From the NCBI GenBank assembly GCA_945859605.1, contig OX243811.1, forward strand, positions 30,910,453-30,974,452: a DNA stretch of 64,000 bases, read 5' to 3'. Every line of letters begins with the position of its first letter. Within the stretch, counting starts at the first letter, position 1. Below are positions 1 to 10,493 of the stretch, one piece after another. The notes beneath the pieces were generated by a model that did not search any database, was not told where the DNA came from, and was given only the letters and a program-made list of their open reading frames with translations. Both the position numbers and the translations under genes were made by a program. The stretch is from Lumbricus rubellus (taxonomy: Eukaryota; Annelida; Clitellata; Crassiclitellata; Lumbricidae).

Positions 1-242
1 TTGTGTAGATTCATCTGGTTCACTACAACAGCGACTACTTTCCAGACTTTACGACTGCCATCAACGAAACAGATGGCTTAGCCGTTCTGGCAATTTTAGT
101 CGGAGTAAGCTTAAGTATACATGCGCTACACAAATATAAGCTACACACGCGCGCGCGCGAGCGCACACACAAACACATCCAGTAGATTATGTTGATGTCA
201 CTTGTTATTCAATAACAATGTGTATATAATTATATGCCTACC
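1..242. other. Unassigned left edge
   Basis: A short CG/CA dinucleotide run at about 148-178 and AT-rich sequence; nothing coding seen. Confidence 0.5.
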
Positions 243-420
243 CAGTGACTGATCCAGATTCCAGAAACTTTATGAGGGGCGGGGTAAATGGGTGGTGGGG
301 TTGGAGAACGAGCGGCCGAGGCGCGTAGCTCCGAGAGGGGGAGGGGTGAGCCACCAGCTCATCCAGAAATGTTTTGAATTTCCTCATTGCAATGGCCGTC
401 TTAATAAAAATTGTTCTACT
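243..420. mobile_element. Fragment related to TIR elements with a CTACGCGCCTC subterminal block
   Basis: Starts CAGTGACTGATCCAG, resembling the CAGTGGCGGATCCAG ends nearby. The reverse complement of 300-350 resembles the C-rich CCCTCCCCCTC..CGG..CTACGCGCCTC block at 48440-48490. No partner end or target duplication found. Confidence 0.35.
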
Positions 421-826
421 ACTTCAGTGCTGATAAGAGTGATCTAAGACTTCAATAAATAAAATTTTGATAAACCAATAGCAACATGTTATTGAGTTTC
501 CACATGGTATAGGCCCTACAATGTAGCCCCTATACATGTAGGTTACCGCATGGTCCCATTTCGAGATGTCATCTTTGCAAAATTATTCAATTAGTTCAGC
601 GCAGATGAAAAGAGTGATTTACGATTTTAATAAATATAAACAGTAAATATAAATAATTTTTTATATAATATATAATATGTATTATATATATATATATTAT
701 ATAGGCCTATATCTATTCTGGTTATGATTATCAGGTGAGCGCATCGGCCAACGTTTCAGCGATTGAAGATCTCACTCTGAACTTCTCAGAAATTCCACAC
801 AAGGGTAGACAAGACAATACTATAGA

Positions 827-1194
827 CAGGAGCGGATCCAGGGGGTGGCAATCCGGCCATGGCCCCCCCATTTAAACTGCCATGGGACGTGGCCTCCCAT
901 TTGGTCTGAAATTAGCAATAGCCTACGCATATGGGTGTAATGGCATATTGGCCCCCTATTGGGAAAATCCCATGGGACGTGGCCCCCCTTTTGGTTTTCA
1001 AGTGGAGGACTTAAAAAAAGGTCATCAACTTTTTGGGCGGATAAAAAGTACTTTTTCCTTTGTTTCCTCAGCCAAAGACTGATGACTTTATTTTCGACCA
1101 ACAACGAAATTTCGAAATTTTTTTCCACTTTTCCCATCCCAAGATCTAAGATTTTTGGCCCTCCCCCCTTGGAAGAGTTCTGGATCCGCCACTG
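827..1194. mobile_element. hAT-type MITE, 368 bp, with perfect 8-bp target duplication
   Basis: Ends are CAGGAGCGGATCCAG and CTGGATCCGCCACTG (inverted repeats). ACTATAGA flanks both sides (819-826 and 1195-1202). CAG..CTG ends with an 8-bp duplication are the hAT hallmark. The interior shares a GGTCATCAACTTTTT block with the element at 59879. Confidence 0.9.
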
Positions 1195-1221
1195 ACTATA
1201 GACATGCAGTTCGATCTATGT

Positions 1222-2103
1222 CAGGGGTGTCAAAGAGCTGGCCCGCGGGCCATTTCTGGCCCGCCGACGATTTTTTTCTGGCCCGCGGACCCTTCCCTAA
1301 AGATTACAAAACTAGAGGATGAAAGTTCAAATTTTTATATTTGACTGTCAGCGCCAAATACATGGAAGCTTTTTTTCTTACTGACGTCACTTTTGCTCAG
1401 ACGCACAGCTCTGTGTAGACTGTGTAACAGTGTGTAGCATATAAGTAAATTTGATTTGATTTGATCTATGGTTTCCAGTTGTTTGCCTGTTAAAAAAATT
1501 AGGAACGTTACGAAACACTTATAATATTTAAAATGTTGTCAAAATTTAATAAGAAACGAAAGTGGACATTGAATCAAGACCTTTTCGCAATATTTGGATG
1601 GATAATTGGATATGTAGCCTATTTCTTTGTTGAATACAGCAGTTATCCAGTAGGCCTATGTTTAATTTGTCAGGAAAACGTTAGCGTTGTGAAGGGATAG
1701 GCCTACAAGACTTAAACTTACGGTGATCATTTTTTTTATTGCGAGCTTACCGGTAGAATGTGAGCCATTTATTTTATGACAATGTCTAGATTCCTAGAAA
1801 CTCGAATACAATGACCTTAGGCTTAGGCCAAAAGTTTAACGAGTTCTATGTCATGTCCAAGACTGATAATGAAAATCAAAATTAAGATTTTATAAGCCTC
1901 CCTATTTGGCTGTTTTGTATGCTAAAAATTGCACCATTTCAGATTTACTTATACAAAATTTTTCTGGGAATTGGCTGACCAAGCCCGGAGCTCCCTCTCA
2001 GATCACTATACCCAATTTTGCTCAGGAGCTTCGACACCCTGGCCCGCCACTTGTTGGAAGATGTTCACTCTGGCCCGCCACTCAAAAAGGTTTGACACCC
2101 CTG
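1222..2103 (+). mobile_element. hAT transposon, internally deleted, 882 bp
   Basis: Terminal repeats CAGGGGTGTCAAA and TTTGACACCCCTG with an exact 8-bp duplication ATCTATGT (1214-1221 and 2104-2111). The subterminal regions carry repeated TGGCCCGC motifs. It contains a transposase N-terminal relic. Confidence 0.92.
1533..1700 (+). pseudogene. hAT transposase N-terminal relic (BED-finger region)
   Basis: A 55-codon frame from ATG to TAG inside the 882-bp hAT element. It starts with a basic run (NKKRKW) and carries AYFFVEY and GLCLICQENVSVVKG, the pattern seen at the start of ZBED/GTF2I-repeat-type hAT transposases. The rest of the zinc finger and the catalytic domain are absent. Non-functional. 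Confidence 0.65.
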
Positions 2104-2244
2104 ATCTATGTGATCATAAATAGCCTATATTCGCTTATATGCCTAGTGCCGTTTCAGTTAGTAGGCATCTATAGACGTGTGCCAGACAGAAACTAGACCC
2201 ATAACGTTATCGGCTCTATAGGGGTGACCTCGATAAATCTTGGA

Positions 2245-2293
2245 CATTTTTAAATGGGAGGCATGACCGGATTGCTCCCTGAATCCGCCCCTG
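2245..2293. mobile_element. Solo end of a hAT MITE
   Basis: The reverse complement reads CAGGGGCGGATTCAGGGAGCA then a block like the left end of the 827-1194 element (GCAATCCGG, CCCATTT). No partner end recognised. Confidence 0.55.
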
Positions 2294-2296
2294 ATA

Positions 2297-4102
2297 GGCT
2301 ATTATTATTTAATTCACGCTGTACACAAATTTTTAGGCTTGTGTTTTGAACTGGTGGAAGACTGCAATTAGGCCTATGCAGCTGGGCAAATTATACATCG
2401 AGTTCTTTAGAGGGACCTTCGTATTGAGGCTTGAATTTATAATAATATGCGCACATTTTCTTAATCTGCATATCAATGTCTGACGTAAACAGGTGACCGC
2501 AAGGTGATACCTTCGTTTCGCATTGGATCCCTACTCCCGACGTCAAACCTGGACTACTTTTGCTATTTCGGAAGTCTAACAACACCCCCGTGCCACGAGA
2601 GCGTTATCTGGTCCGTATTCAAGTCGCAGACCAGCGTCACGCCTGAGCAGGTGCGTGCGACGGAATCTTTCCATAAATAATAATAATAATAATTATAAGT
2701 CATGTGGTGTGAAAGAGGAGTGGCGAAACGTAGCCTTGAAGACGTTTGTAGCCTACTGCGTTCAGAGGCCTATACTGATGAGTTGGCATGCGTAGTCATC
2801 ATCATCATCATCATCATTTGCTGAACAGCTCCATAGCATTAGCAGGAGACCATACGTGACGCGTCCATGCGTAGGCCAACAGTCAGTCAGTCGATAATAA
2901 TAATTATTGTATGGGAGGACTGAAGGACCCGTCTTTATTTTACTACTTAGCATTTATAATAAGTGATAGTTGTTTTAGAATAGCCTAATGCATAATAGGT
3001 CTATAATCATTAGTATTACTATAATAACTGAATAATGAGAAATACGAGAATGATTCCGCACCTGCTACAGCTGATGATGATGACGATGATAACGACAACT
3101 GAATAAATACAAAATCGATGGAAATGATGCTATGACGACAAGAATGACATTTTATCATGGTGCTTTATGATCATTACAACGATGATAATGAGAATGATTT
3201 GTGATTAGGCTATAGGCCTAACGACGGTGAAAACTACTACTAGCCTACTACTAGGCCTACTACTATTTATGATTATTACAACGATGATTATGAGAATGAT
3301 TTGTGATTATAACGAGGTGGAATTAAAGAATAGTGCTTTATGATTAGGCTATTACAACGATGATAGGCTACCGTAATGAGAAATTTTGAGAATGAGTTGT
3401 GATTATAGGCCTAATGACGGTGAAAATGGTGCTTTATGATTATTACAACGATGATAATGAGAATGATTTGTGAATATAACGACGGCGAAAATGGTGATTT
3501 ATGATTAGGCTTACATCGACAACTATAAGCTAGAATGGCGATTTATGCTTTATATGACAACAATGATTATAAAAAAATGATGATCTATGATTATCACGAC
3601 GATTATGACAAGCTGTCGTTAAGGTGTTTGACATCTCTGCATTTTTCACTCTGTAAGGACATAACAAGTTACCTAATACGCTGTATATAGTGCATGAAGC
3701 ATTATATAATTAACCATTCACCGCCGGAGGGTTGGTATTGGTAAAGGGTTAAAGTGAAAGGCATTATTTCAAAAATTATTTTTGTCTCTTCGACAGATGA
3801 AGAGGTTTCGAACGCTTCTTCATTCGAACCGTCCAGAGGAACCGGAAAAGAACCTCGTCAATAACTTCAGACCGATCCAGCTTCTGAACAGCAGAAGAGT
3901 CTCCAGAAACTTCGCAATGAATTATCCAGGCTGAACCGACAAACGGGGCTTTGGTCGATGATAAATAAACATACATGTAGGCCTATAGGACTATATAATA
4001 TAATTCGAGTGCAATTAAATCGGTCAGGGTCGGTTGCTCTCAGCTTTAAAGCGTAGACAGCTGGATAAAATACATGTTTATTTCCAAATTCCAATAGGCC
4101 TA
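2297..4102. repeat. Degenerate repeat field (GATGAT/AACGATGATAATGAGAATG)
   Basis: Between about 3060 and 3620 the phrase GATTATTACAACGATGATAATGAGAATGATTTGTGATTATAACGACGG recurs with drift at intervals of roughly 70-130 bp, mixed with TAGGCCTA words. No coding potential. A 43-bp TTAA-flanked MITE sits at 3710-3752. Confidence 0.6.
3710..3752. mobile_element. TTAA-flanked mini-MITE (piggyBac-like), 43 bp
   Basis: TTAACCATTCACCGCCGGAG at the left and GGTAAAGGGTTAA at the right, a very short member of the same family. Confidence 0.4.
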
Positions 4103-4264
4103 GGGGTCATTGCATAATTAGCCTACGTAACGCTAAAAATGACCGTTTTTGACCCACCCACCCACCCTGTAACGCTTCGTAACGTTTGCCTTGACCCACC
4201 CACCCACCATCCCAGGCGTTACGTAACGTTTGATACGAAAACTCAGTTGAGATTTGTAGGTCTA

Positions 4265-6021
4265 GGGGAGAGTCTGCACCCTTGATCCTATTTTGCTACT
4301 TTTCTCATTTACTGGGAATTTTTAAACATTTTTGAATTTGGCTCGAATGTGTGTAATAGACAATTTTATTTCCAATGTAACCTTGTATTTATTGTTTTAT
4401 AATAACATCACGTTGAAATGTTATTTAATAAAAACCAAAGTTACTCATTTGGGATCAAGGGTGCATACATGTATGCACCCTTGATCCCATATGCATGCAC
4501 CCTTGATCCTATGTGTGTTCTCTTGATTCTAGTGCTGGTTTAAGTAACAAAAAATATGCTTTGCCATTTGCATATAATATTTTAATGTTTAATACAAAAG
4601 CAAAGTAAATTAGACTTTATTCTAGTAAAAAAGATGACACTACCAGCATGCAATACTTAACATGCATGGGCCAACAATTCCTTAAACAGCTAATTAGTAG
4701 TAAAACGCTAACAGTTACTTGTATAAAACCTAGGTCTACTGAAGACAATGAAAAGCTGAAACATCAAAAGCTGAAACAAGCTGAAAATCAACATTGAACA
4801 TGCATGAATATTCAAACATTAACCCAAGTTAAAATCAGTGAACGAGAACGGAAATGTGATCTGTCGACCAATGCGCTTTGTTTCCCCCCATTATGATCGG
4901 ATCAGAAAGTTTCTAAATGATATCCTCAAGTGGAATCGGATAGGACCTCGAGTTCTCAGGGATAATAAATCTGTCCAGTTCATGCCGATCAAACTTGGAT
5001 GCCTTTTTGTCAAGATAGGTGACGTTCAATTCTCAGTCTTTGGAAACAGGACTGTCAACCCGTGCTGCAAAATGGAACACATTCTTCTGTCCTTTAAGCT
5101 GTACAACCACAGTCTCCCTGTTCTAGCTTTCCAGGCTGAACATTTTCATCTTTCTCGTAGTCGCTGTCCATCATATCAATTTCATCTGCACTGTCAGATG
5201 ATTGAGATCCGAGATGTTGAAGACCGAGATGTTCAGCATCTATGTTTTTCCCCCAAGATCTTCATCGTTGGTGTCACTCATCTCCGCAAAACAAATTCTC
5301 CTGCTGCATGATTTTTGGGCTTTAAGGACTGCTGCCACAGCTGCCTGCATGTCTTCATCTGATGTCTGACCTCTTTGTGGCCTATTTGTCTTACGCTTTG
5401 TGTGATAAACCATTTTCAGGTGCTGCAACAATAAGTACAAATTATGTTAATAATTTAGGCTATATTTTATTCTATTTTTACTGTTACAGTAGGCCAAGTC
5501 TAAAAAGCAACAGCTTAACTTTTAACAGTTTAGCAGAAATGAACAATAGATAATTTTTCTATGCAATATGAATATGCACCCATGATCCCATGATCAATGC
5601 ACCCTTGATCCCATAGGATCAAGGGTGCATACGCACATAGGGATCAAGGGTGCAACACCCTACCATGTTCACAAAATGCATCATAACTTTTTTTAGACAT
5701 CATCTGCAGCCACGCAATATGGTTCGAACGATACTTAAACGAATTATATGCAAAACGACATCAAAGACGTTACTCACCTAGCACAAATATCGAAACTATG
5801 AGGTTCGTCAAAATAGTCAAAAATTTACTTTTCACGTCTAAAATCCAACTTTTGCTATAAAAATAAAACAACGCCTTATTTACTTTCTGAAACACAGCTG
5901 TGGATGTTGAATGCGTATATGCAATAGTCTGGTTCCCTGCTCGGAGATATTAAGTAAGTAAGAACGGAGAAAACTTATTAGGATCAAGGGTGCATTAGGA
6001 TCAAGGGTGCATACTTTCCCC
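4265..6021 (-). mobile_element. pogo/Tigger-like transposon inserted at TA
   Basis: Ends GGGGAGAGTCTGCACCCTTG and the inverse of GGATCAAGGGTGCATACTTT...CCCC, with TA on each side (4263-4264 and 6022-6023). At least eight copies of GCACCCTTGATCC, in both orientations, cluster near the ends. A deleted transposase relic is on the minus strand. Confidence 0.8.
4840..5413 (-). pseudogene. pogo-like transposase relic (N-terminus fused to C-terminus)
   Basis: Minus-strand ATG at 5413 opens MVYHTKRKTNR then TSDEDMQAAVAAVLKAQKS, which resembles the start of psq-type helix-turn-helix transposases. It runs straight into an acidic stretch with no helix-turn-helix or DDE catalytic region, then a stop (about 5240). 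Further frames after stops and a frameshift read like the usual C-terminal end of such ORFs (VTYLDKKASKF, SYPIPLEDI). I interpret an internal deletion followed by decay. Confidence 0.5.
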
Positions 6022-6386
6022 TATTATTGGCTTATGTGAGCGCGTATAGGCCCTAATTATAATTCATATTTTCGTAGCGAATTTAATATACCGGTAGTAG
6101 CCTATAAGCATATTGTAGCCTACATGTGAATTAGGACTATAATAATTATTTGACATTAGACTAGGCTTAAAATATAGACCCACACAATGTTTTATTTATA
6201 ATATTAGGCCTATAAATGAAGTCATGCGTGAACTGCAATTTTCTTAAATTTTACCGCAAGAATAATTTTTTAAGGCGTTACGTAACGTTCAGCTTCCCCC
6301 ACCCACCCACCCCCGTAACGTTTCGTAACGTTTTCAATGACCCCACCCACCCACCCTCGAGCGTTACGTAATTATGCAATGACCCC

Positions 6387-6808
6387 CTATGCCATTTCTA
6401 TTAGGCTCAAAAACAATGATCACCTTACAGTCACTTTGCTTCACCATTACATCGTGCTTACTTCAAAATTTCATGGCGTAAAAAGGTGCATCACGTTTCT
6501 GATGAGGTGGGGAGCTGGTACAAGGGTCAGTGGCGTATTTTTCGTTGAGAAAATGGATGGGTACGAATTCCCCTCAGGCAACAGTTAGTTATTATTATAG
6601 CAACAGCATGCAGAAAAGATCCATAAGCAAGTTCTGTCAAATGAAGTCAACACTGGTATAATCTGAAAATTAATCATTACAACCACTCTCCATGCTTTAA
6701 TATCATTTGAGATATGATACATGCAGAAATCTTGAAATCAACGATAATTGATTGCCATCATCATCATCATCATCATCATCGTCGTCGTCGTCGTCATCAT
6801 CATCATCG

Positions 6809-6840
<32 letters not shown>

Positions 6841-7236
6841 GTCATCATCATCATCATCATCTGTTGAACAGCTACATGGCAGGAGACGGTAGAATATGCA
6901 GAGGAAGGACTGAAAGCCTTCATGAATATTCCCGCAAGAATTAACTGCGTTAAGGTCAGTCCAACGTCAGAATCCGCTGATCATCTGAGAATCAAACCTA
7001 TGCACATTGACACTCGCAAGCACTCATCCAATTGGCCACTGTGTCAGATAGGCCTACACACACACATACACGCACGCACGCACGCACGCACACACGTCGC
7101 ACACACACAACACACACACACACACAAACACATATGTATACATCGATATACATGCATAAAAATATATACAGACATCTGTTATAAGCAGACCATGCGCAAA
7201 AATTCACTTTCAGCAGATGATGGCGCTATATAAGCA
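6387..7236. other. Simple-repeat stretch before a MITE
   Basis: Contains an ATC/GTC trinucleotide array (about 6758-6863) and an AC/GCAC dinucleotide-rich array (about 7052-7130). Open frames here (poly-His and poly-Met runs) are repeat artefacts. Confidence 0.7.
6758..6863. repeat. (ATC)n/(GTC)n microsatellite
   Basis: About 35 trinucleotide units, with blocks of CGT units interrupting CAT. Confidence 0.95.
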
Positions 7237-7364
7237 GGGTGCATTCCATGTCAGCACCGTGTCTACTCGGAGCGGTTTAACACTCCTGCACGACGTGTTC
7301 CGTAGCTGACCACAACTTCAAGCATCAACTCGATATGTACGTAGAGTGGACATGGAACGCACCC
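7237..7364. mobile_element. Short MITE with GGGTGCRTTCCATGTC inverted ends
   Basis: Left GGGTGCATTCCATGTC and right GACATGGAACGCACCC are inverted repeats about 130 bp apart. No clear target duplication. Confidence 0.5.
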
Positions 7365-9716
7365 CAAACAGACAGACGGACAGAAACAACTTCTATTACA
7401 CGAAGAGAAATCCGTCGACTGCTTTACTTTACAAAGACTTTATTTACTCAGCTACGTTCTACGTTGAAGACGGAATTAAGTGGACGGGAGTTGTAAGGAA
7501 AGCGACTCATCTCGATAAAACACATCTGCGAAAATAAAATCTAAACCTCGACAACTACACACAAACTAAGCCTCACGAAATCAGCATTTTGTGTACAAAC
7601 CATTCTGTACAGAGTACACCCAATACGGTTCCTAAATCGCAATTCATTATGTATACACAGCTTCTTTCGAAAGCTAAGAAAATTGGCACCAAACAAGCGG
7701 CCGTTGAAACGCATTTGAATGATCCACACTGTGATAATGTATCGTTACAGTATGCTCGTTACAATAAACCATTTATGCATGTAGATTCTCATATTATTAA
7801 GTCGTAAGTTTGGATCACATAATTATTCCCTTTGATTGTGAATTCGCTATAAGAGAACATCTTTATAATTGAATGTACTACTTGACGTGGTTTCTAAATG
7901 CAAGGAAGGTTCAATGCATTCTATGCACCAACGTCCAACAATCACGTACAGTCCAGACTTGAATATGTGCTCAAATCGTTGCCAAACAAACAGTAGAAAA
8001 CAAAATTGCTTTAAGATCTTGAGTAAAGTTAATTCGTTTAGCAGTAAAAAAAACAAGAAGTACATAGTCAAAAACAATGGGCAAATATGATCGATTAGCA
8101 CCAATCAATAAATCAATCAATAAATCAATCAATAATTAAACCTGTAAATGAAGCCATGAATGATTGAGTTGATTACTAAAGCAAGCAAACAAACAATTGA
8201 TGAAGATGATTCTCTGAACCTATAAAAATTCCTTCAAACCTTTATTTAGAAATGCATTGCCATTGAAAAGCATTCAATGAAATAGTAGCACTATATAAAT
8301 GTCACAAAATTTGTCACAATATATTACAAAATAATTTTTTCTTAGATTTTACTGCAACTATCATCAGTAAGTGACAAGAACAAAGCACTTGGCACTCTGA
8401 CAATAGGATAACACCATACGAGGAGTAAGTATCCCAGCTGGTAAGCACCAAACACTGGGAAATTCTTCACTGTACAGTGTACAATAATAATCTCCATTGG
8501 ACACAAGTACCTAAGCTACCAATAGGTTCCAGGACTAGAAATCAAGCAGACTAAAATTAATTATCTATTACGAAATAACTAGTATGCAAAGCATTGGAAG
8601 AATGGAAAAGTGAAAACATCTTCAAAATCTGCAGCAACCTTAAACTTTCCAAATGTCTGATCATCATCAAACCAAGTTTGTATATAGTAAACCTACAAAC
8701 ATGCTAACTGGAATAATCATAAACAAACACTGAATACGACAAACGGACCAAAATCGACACAAACAAATGAAACAATAGCACCAATCATCAGTAATCAAGG
8801 TTTTGTACCCGGTTATGAAAACATAATCACACGAATTAATCTATGTCACAGCAAATCTAGAAACGAAAGCATCGACGAAACAACACAGCAGCAGCCACTA
8901 AAAAACGAGTCCAATTTGCAGCCGATTTCATGAGAAATTCAAGTACCCAATTGCAGCACACGCTGAATGCATCCAACGACACTTGTGAATAAATTATTAG
9001 AAAAACTATCATTGTTATGAAATTTTCGTTCATTATGTTAATAAAAATCTGTTTATCTGACAAGATTTCAATTATCTGCCAGTGATGCAAGCAAGTATTT
9101 TATGACATCTGTGTAAGAGCTATTTAAAAAAAGCATTTCTGCACGGCCCTTTAGACATGCTGTGTGAATTTTCCATGCCAGTACCAAATACAACCATTTC
9201 AAATCAGTACCGGTATATGTGAAATAGGAATCAGTCAAAGTCAAGTGCAGTTGGGACAACATTTGGTCGTGTGGATGTGAAATGAAAAAAACACTGGCAT
9301 TAAATGTATGAAAATCATTGCACAGGAAGGAGAAGTCAACATTCACGCAGCATGAAGCAATTCTTTTGAAGTGACATTCTTACAGAATGACTGTAAGAGT
9401 GTCACTTCAGCTTTGAGGACGTCACAACTAGCATGGTCTCTGTACCTTAAATATACTTTCTGCTTTCTATTTAAAGCAATGTATTCACGGCAGATATATG
9501 AACAGTAGCCTGGAAATAACCCATTGTATGATTCAGCGCAACGTATTCAGCAGTCTCTTTATTCATACAGCGAAACCTTCACTTGTTTGGATCAATCCCA
9601 CTGGAAGCAAGTTTTTCGTTAAAGTTTTGCAACACACAAAGCAGTCTAAATATAACGAGTACTACAGTTTTTCACACAGAACCGGCTGACCACCAGAGCA
9701 ATTTCAGAAAATATTG
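7365..9716. other. Unassigned region downstream of plexin
   Basis: Several short open frames but none I recognise. A TCAATAAA run lies at 8103-8136. AATAAA/TTTATT words occur on both strands. No confident gene. Confidence 0.5.
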
Positions 9717-9722
9717 TTTATT
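9717..9722 (-). terminator. Candidate plexin polyadenylation signal AATAAA
   Basis: This is the first AATAAA on the minus strand after the stop codon, about 670 nt downstream, and it is followed within about 30 nt by a GT-rich stretch. It implies a 3' UTR of roughly 9695-10394. Confidence 0.5.
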
Positions 9723-10394
9723 GCAAAATAGAACATTTACATCAAGCAAAAACATTCGACGCTGCTACAACTGTCCGACAGCGTCTGCATACGCAATTCG
9801 AAATCTGCTCCGATCCTGATGTTCACGTTGTACGGAATGCAAGACGGACCGAAGGGATTTGTGTCGACAGCACGCAGCACCGAGGAGTAACGGAGTTGTG
9901 AAAAGAAGCAGCAGCAGCATCAGCGCAAGATCCCAACAATCACAGAAGTAATTTCGTAGCCACTAAGACTACAGTTTGGCAAGCAAGCGACTAGGTTTTT
10001 TTAAAAGCAGTTCTTCGAACGTCTTCAAAAATACAGATTTTCGGATGAAGAGACTTCCTCATCATCATCACAACTGTCAGCGTACGACGGAAAATATTCG
10101 GCATGGTTTTTTCTCGCTTAGTCCTATCACATCAGGAATTTATGCAGACAACATTACAAACGACTGAGTAAACACAAAGCATACAACTCTTTCTAAAAAT
10201 CTAGCCACGTGGTCTGCCGCCATCTTTGTTTTGATTAGACAGAAGACCAACGACGACGACACTTGTTTCGAACTGTAGTCAAAACTGAGATCTGTTCCTA
10301 ATTCGTAGAAGCCGTTATTCAACCGCAGGTATGCTGTTGTGCGTACCCCAGTTTAGAGGAGATGATTGCTCAGAATGGCAGTCTAGAATGTTCG
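9723..10394 (-). other. Probable plexin 3' UTR
   Basis: No open frame of note lies between the stop codon and the first poly(A) signal. It contains a short GCA-rich run near 9909-9926. Assignment rests only on position. Confidence 0.45.
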
Positions 10395-10493
10395 CTAGGT
10401 CGATGATCCATCGATAACGGTCGACATCTGTTCGAACGCTGTCGACAGTTTCTGCCTGCGAGAGATTACATCATCGTCCAGAGCCTCCAGTAG
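10395..10493 (-). CDS. PLXN: Plexin exon 34: C-terminus and stop (1846-1877)
   Basis: Acceptor CGTCCAG before CTACTGGAG. It encodes [10 protein letters not shown] and KLSTAFEQM, matching the final plexin helices, then DGSST and TAG. No PDZ-binding tail. Confidence 0.92.
   Translation of the reverse strand, partial: LLEALDDDVISRRQKLSTAFEQMSTVIDGSST

Larger units (their letters stand above)
4103..6386. mobile_element. DNA transposon with GGGGTCATTGCATAATTA inverted ends, split by a second transposon
   Basis: Left end GGGGTCATTGCATAATTA and right end TAATTATGCAATGACCCC are inverted repeats, flanked by CTA (4100-4102 and 6387-6389). Both arms carry ACGTAACG / CGTAACGTTTCGTAACG words and CCCACCCACCCACC tracts, in mirror order. 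The interior 4265-6021 belongs to a different element, so this is a nested insertion. Confidence 0.8.

Noticed and set aside
243..2293. A single large hAT element bounded by the ends at 243 and 2293
   Set aside because: Flanking bases do not form an 8-bp duplication and the end sequences differ; treated as separate fragments.
4838..5311. 157-codon plus-strand frame inside the pogo-like element
   Set aside because: The better match to transposase sequence is on the opposite strand; this frame shows no family motif.
6714..6944. Poly-His / poly-Met frames
   Set aside because: Created by the ATC/GTC trinucleotide array.
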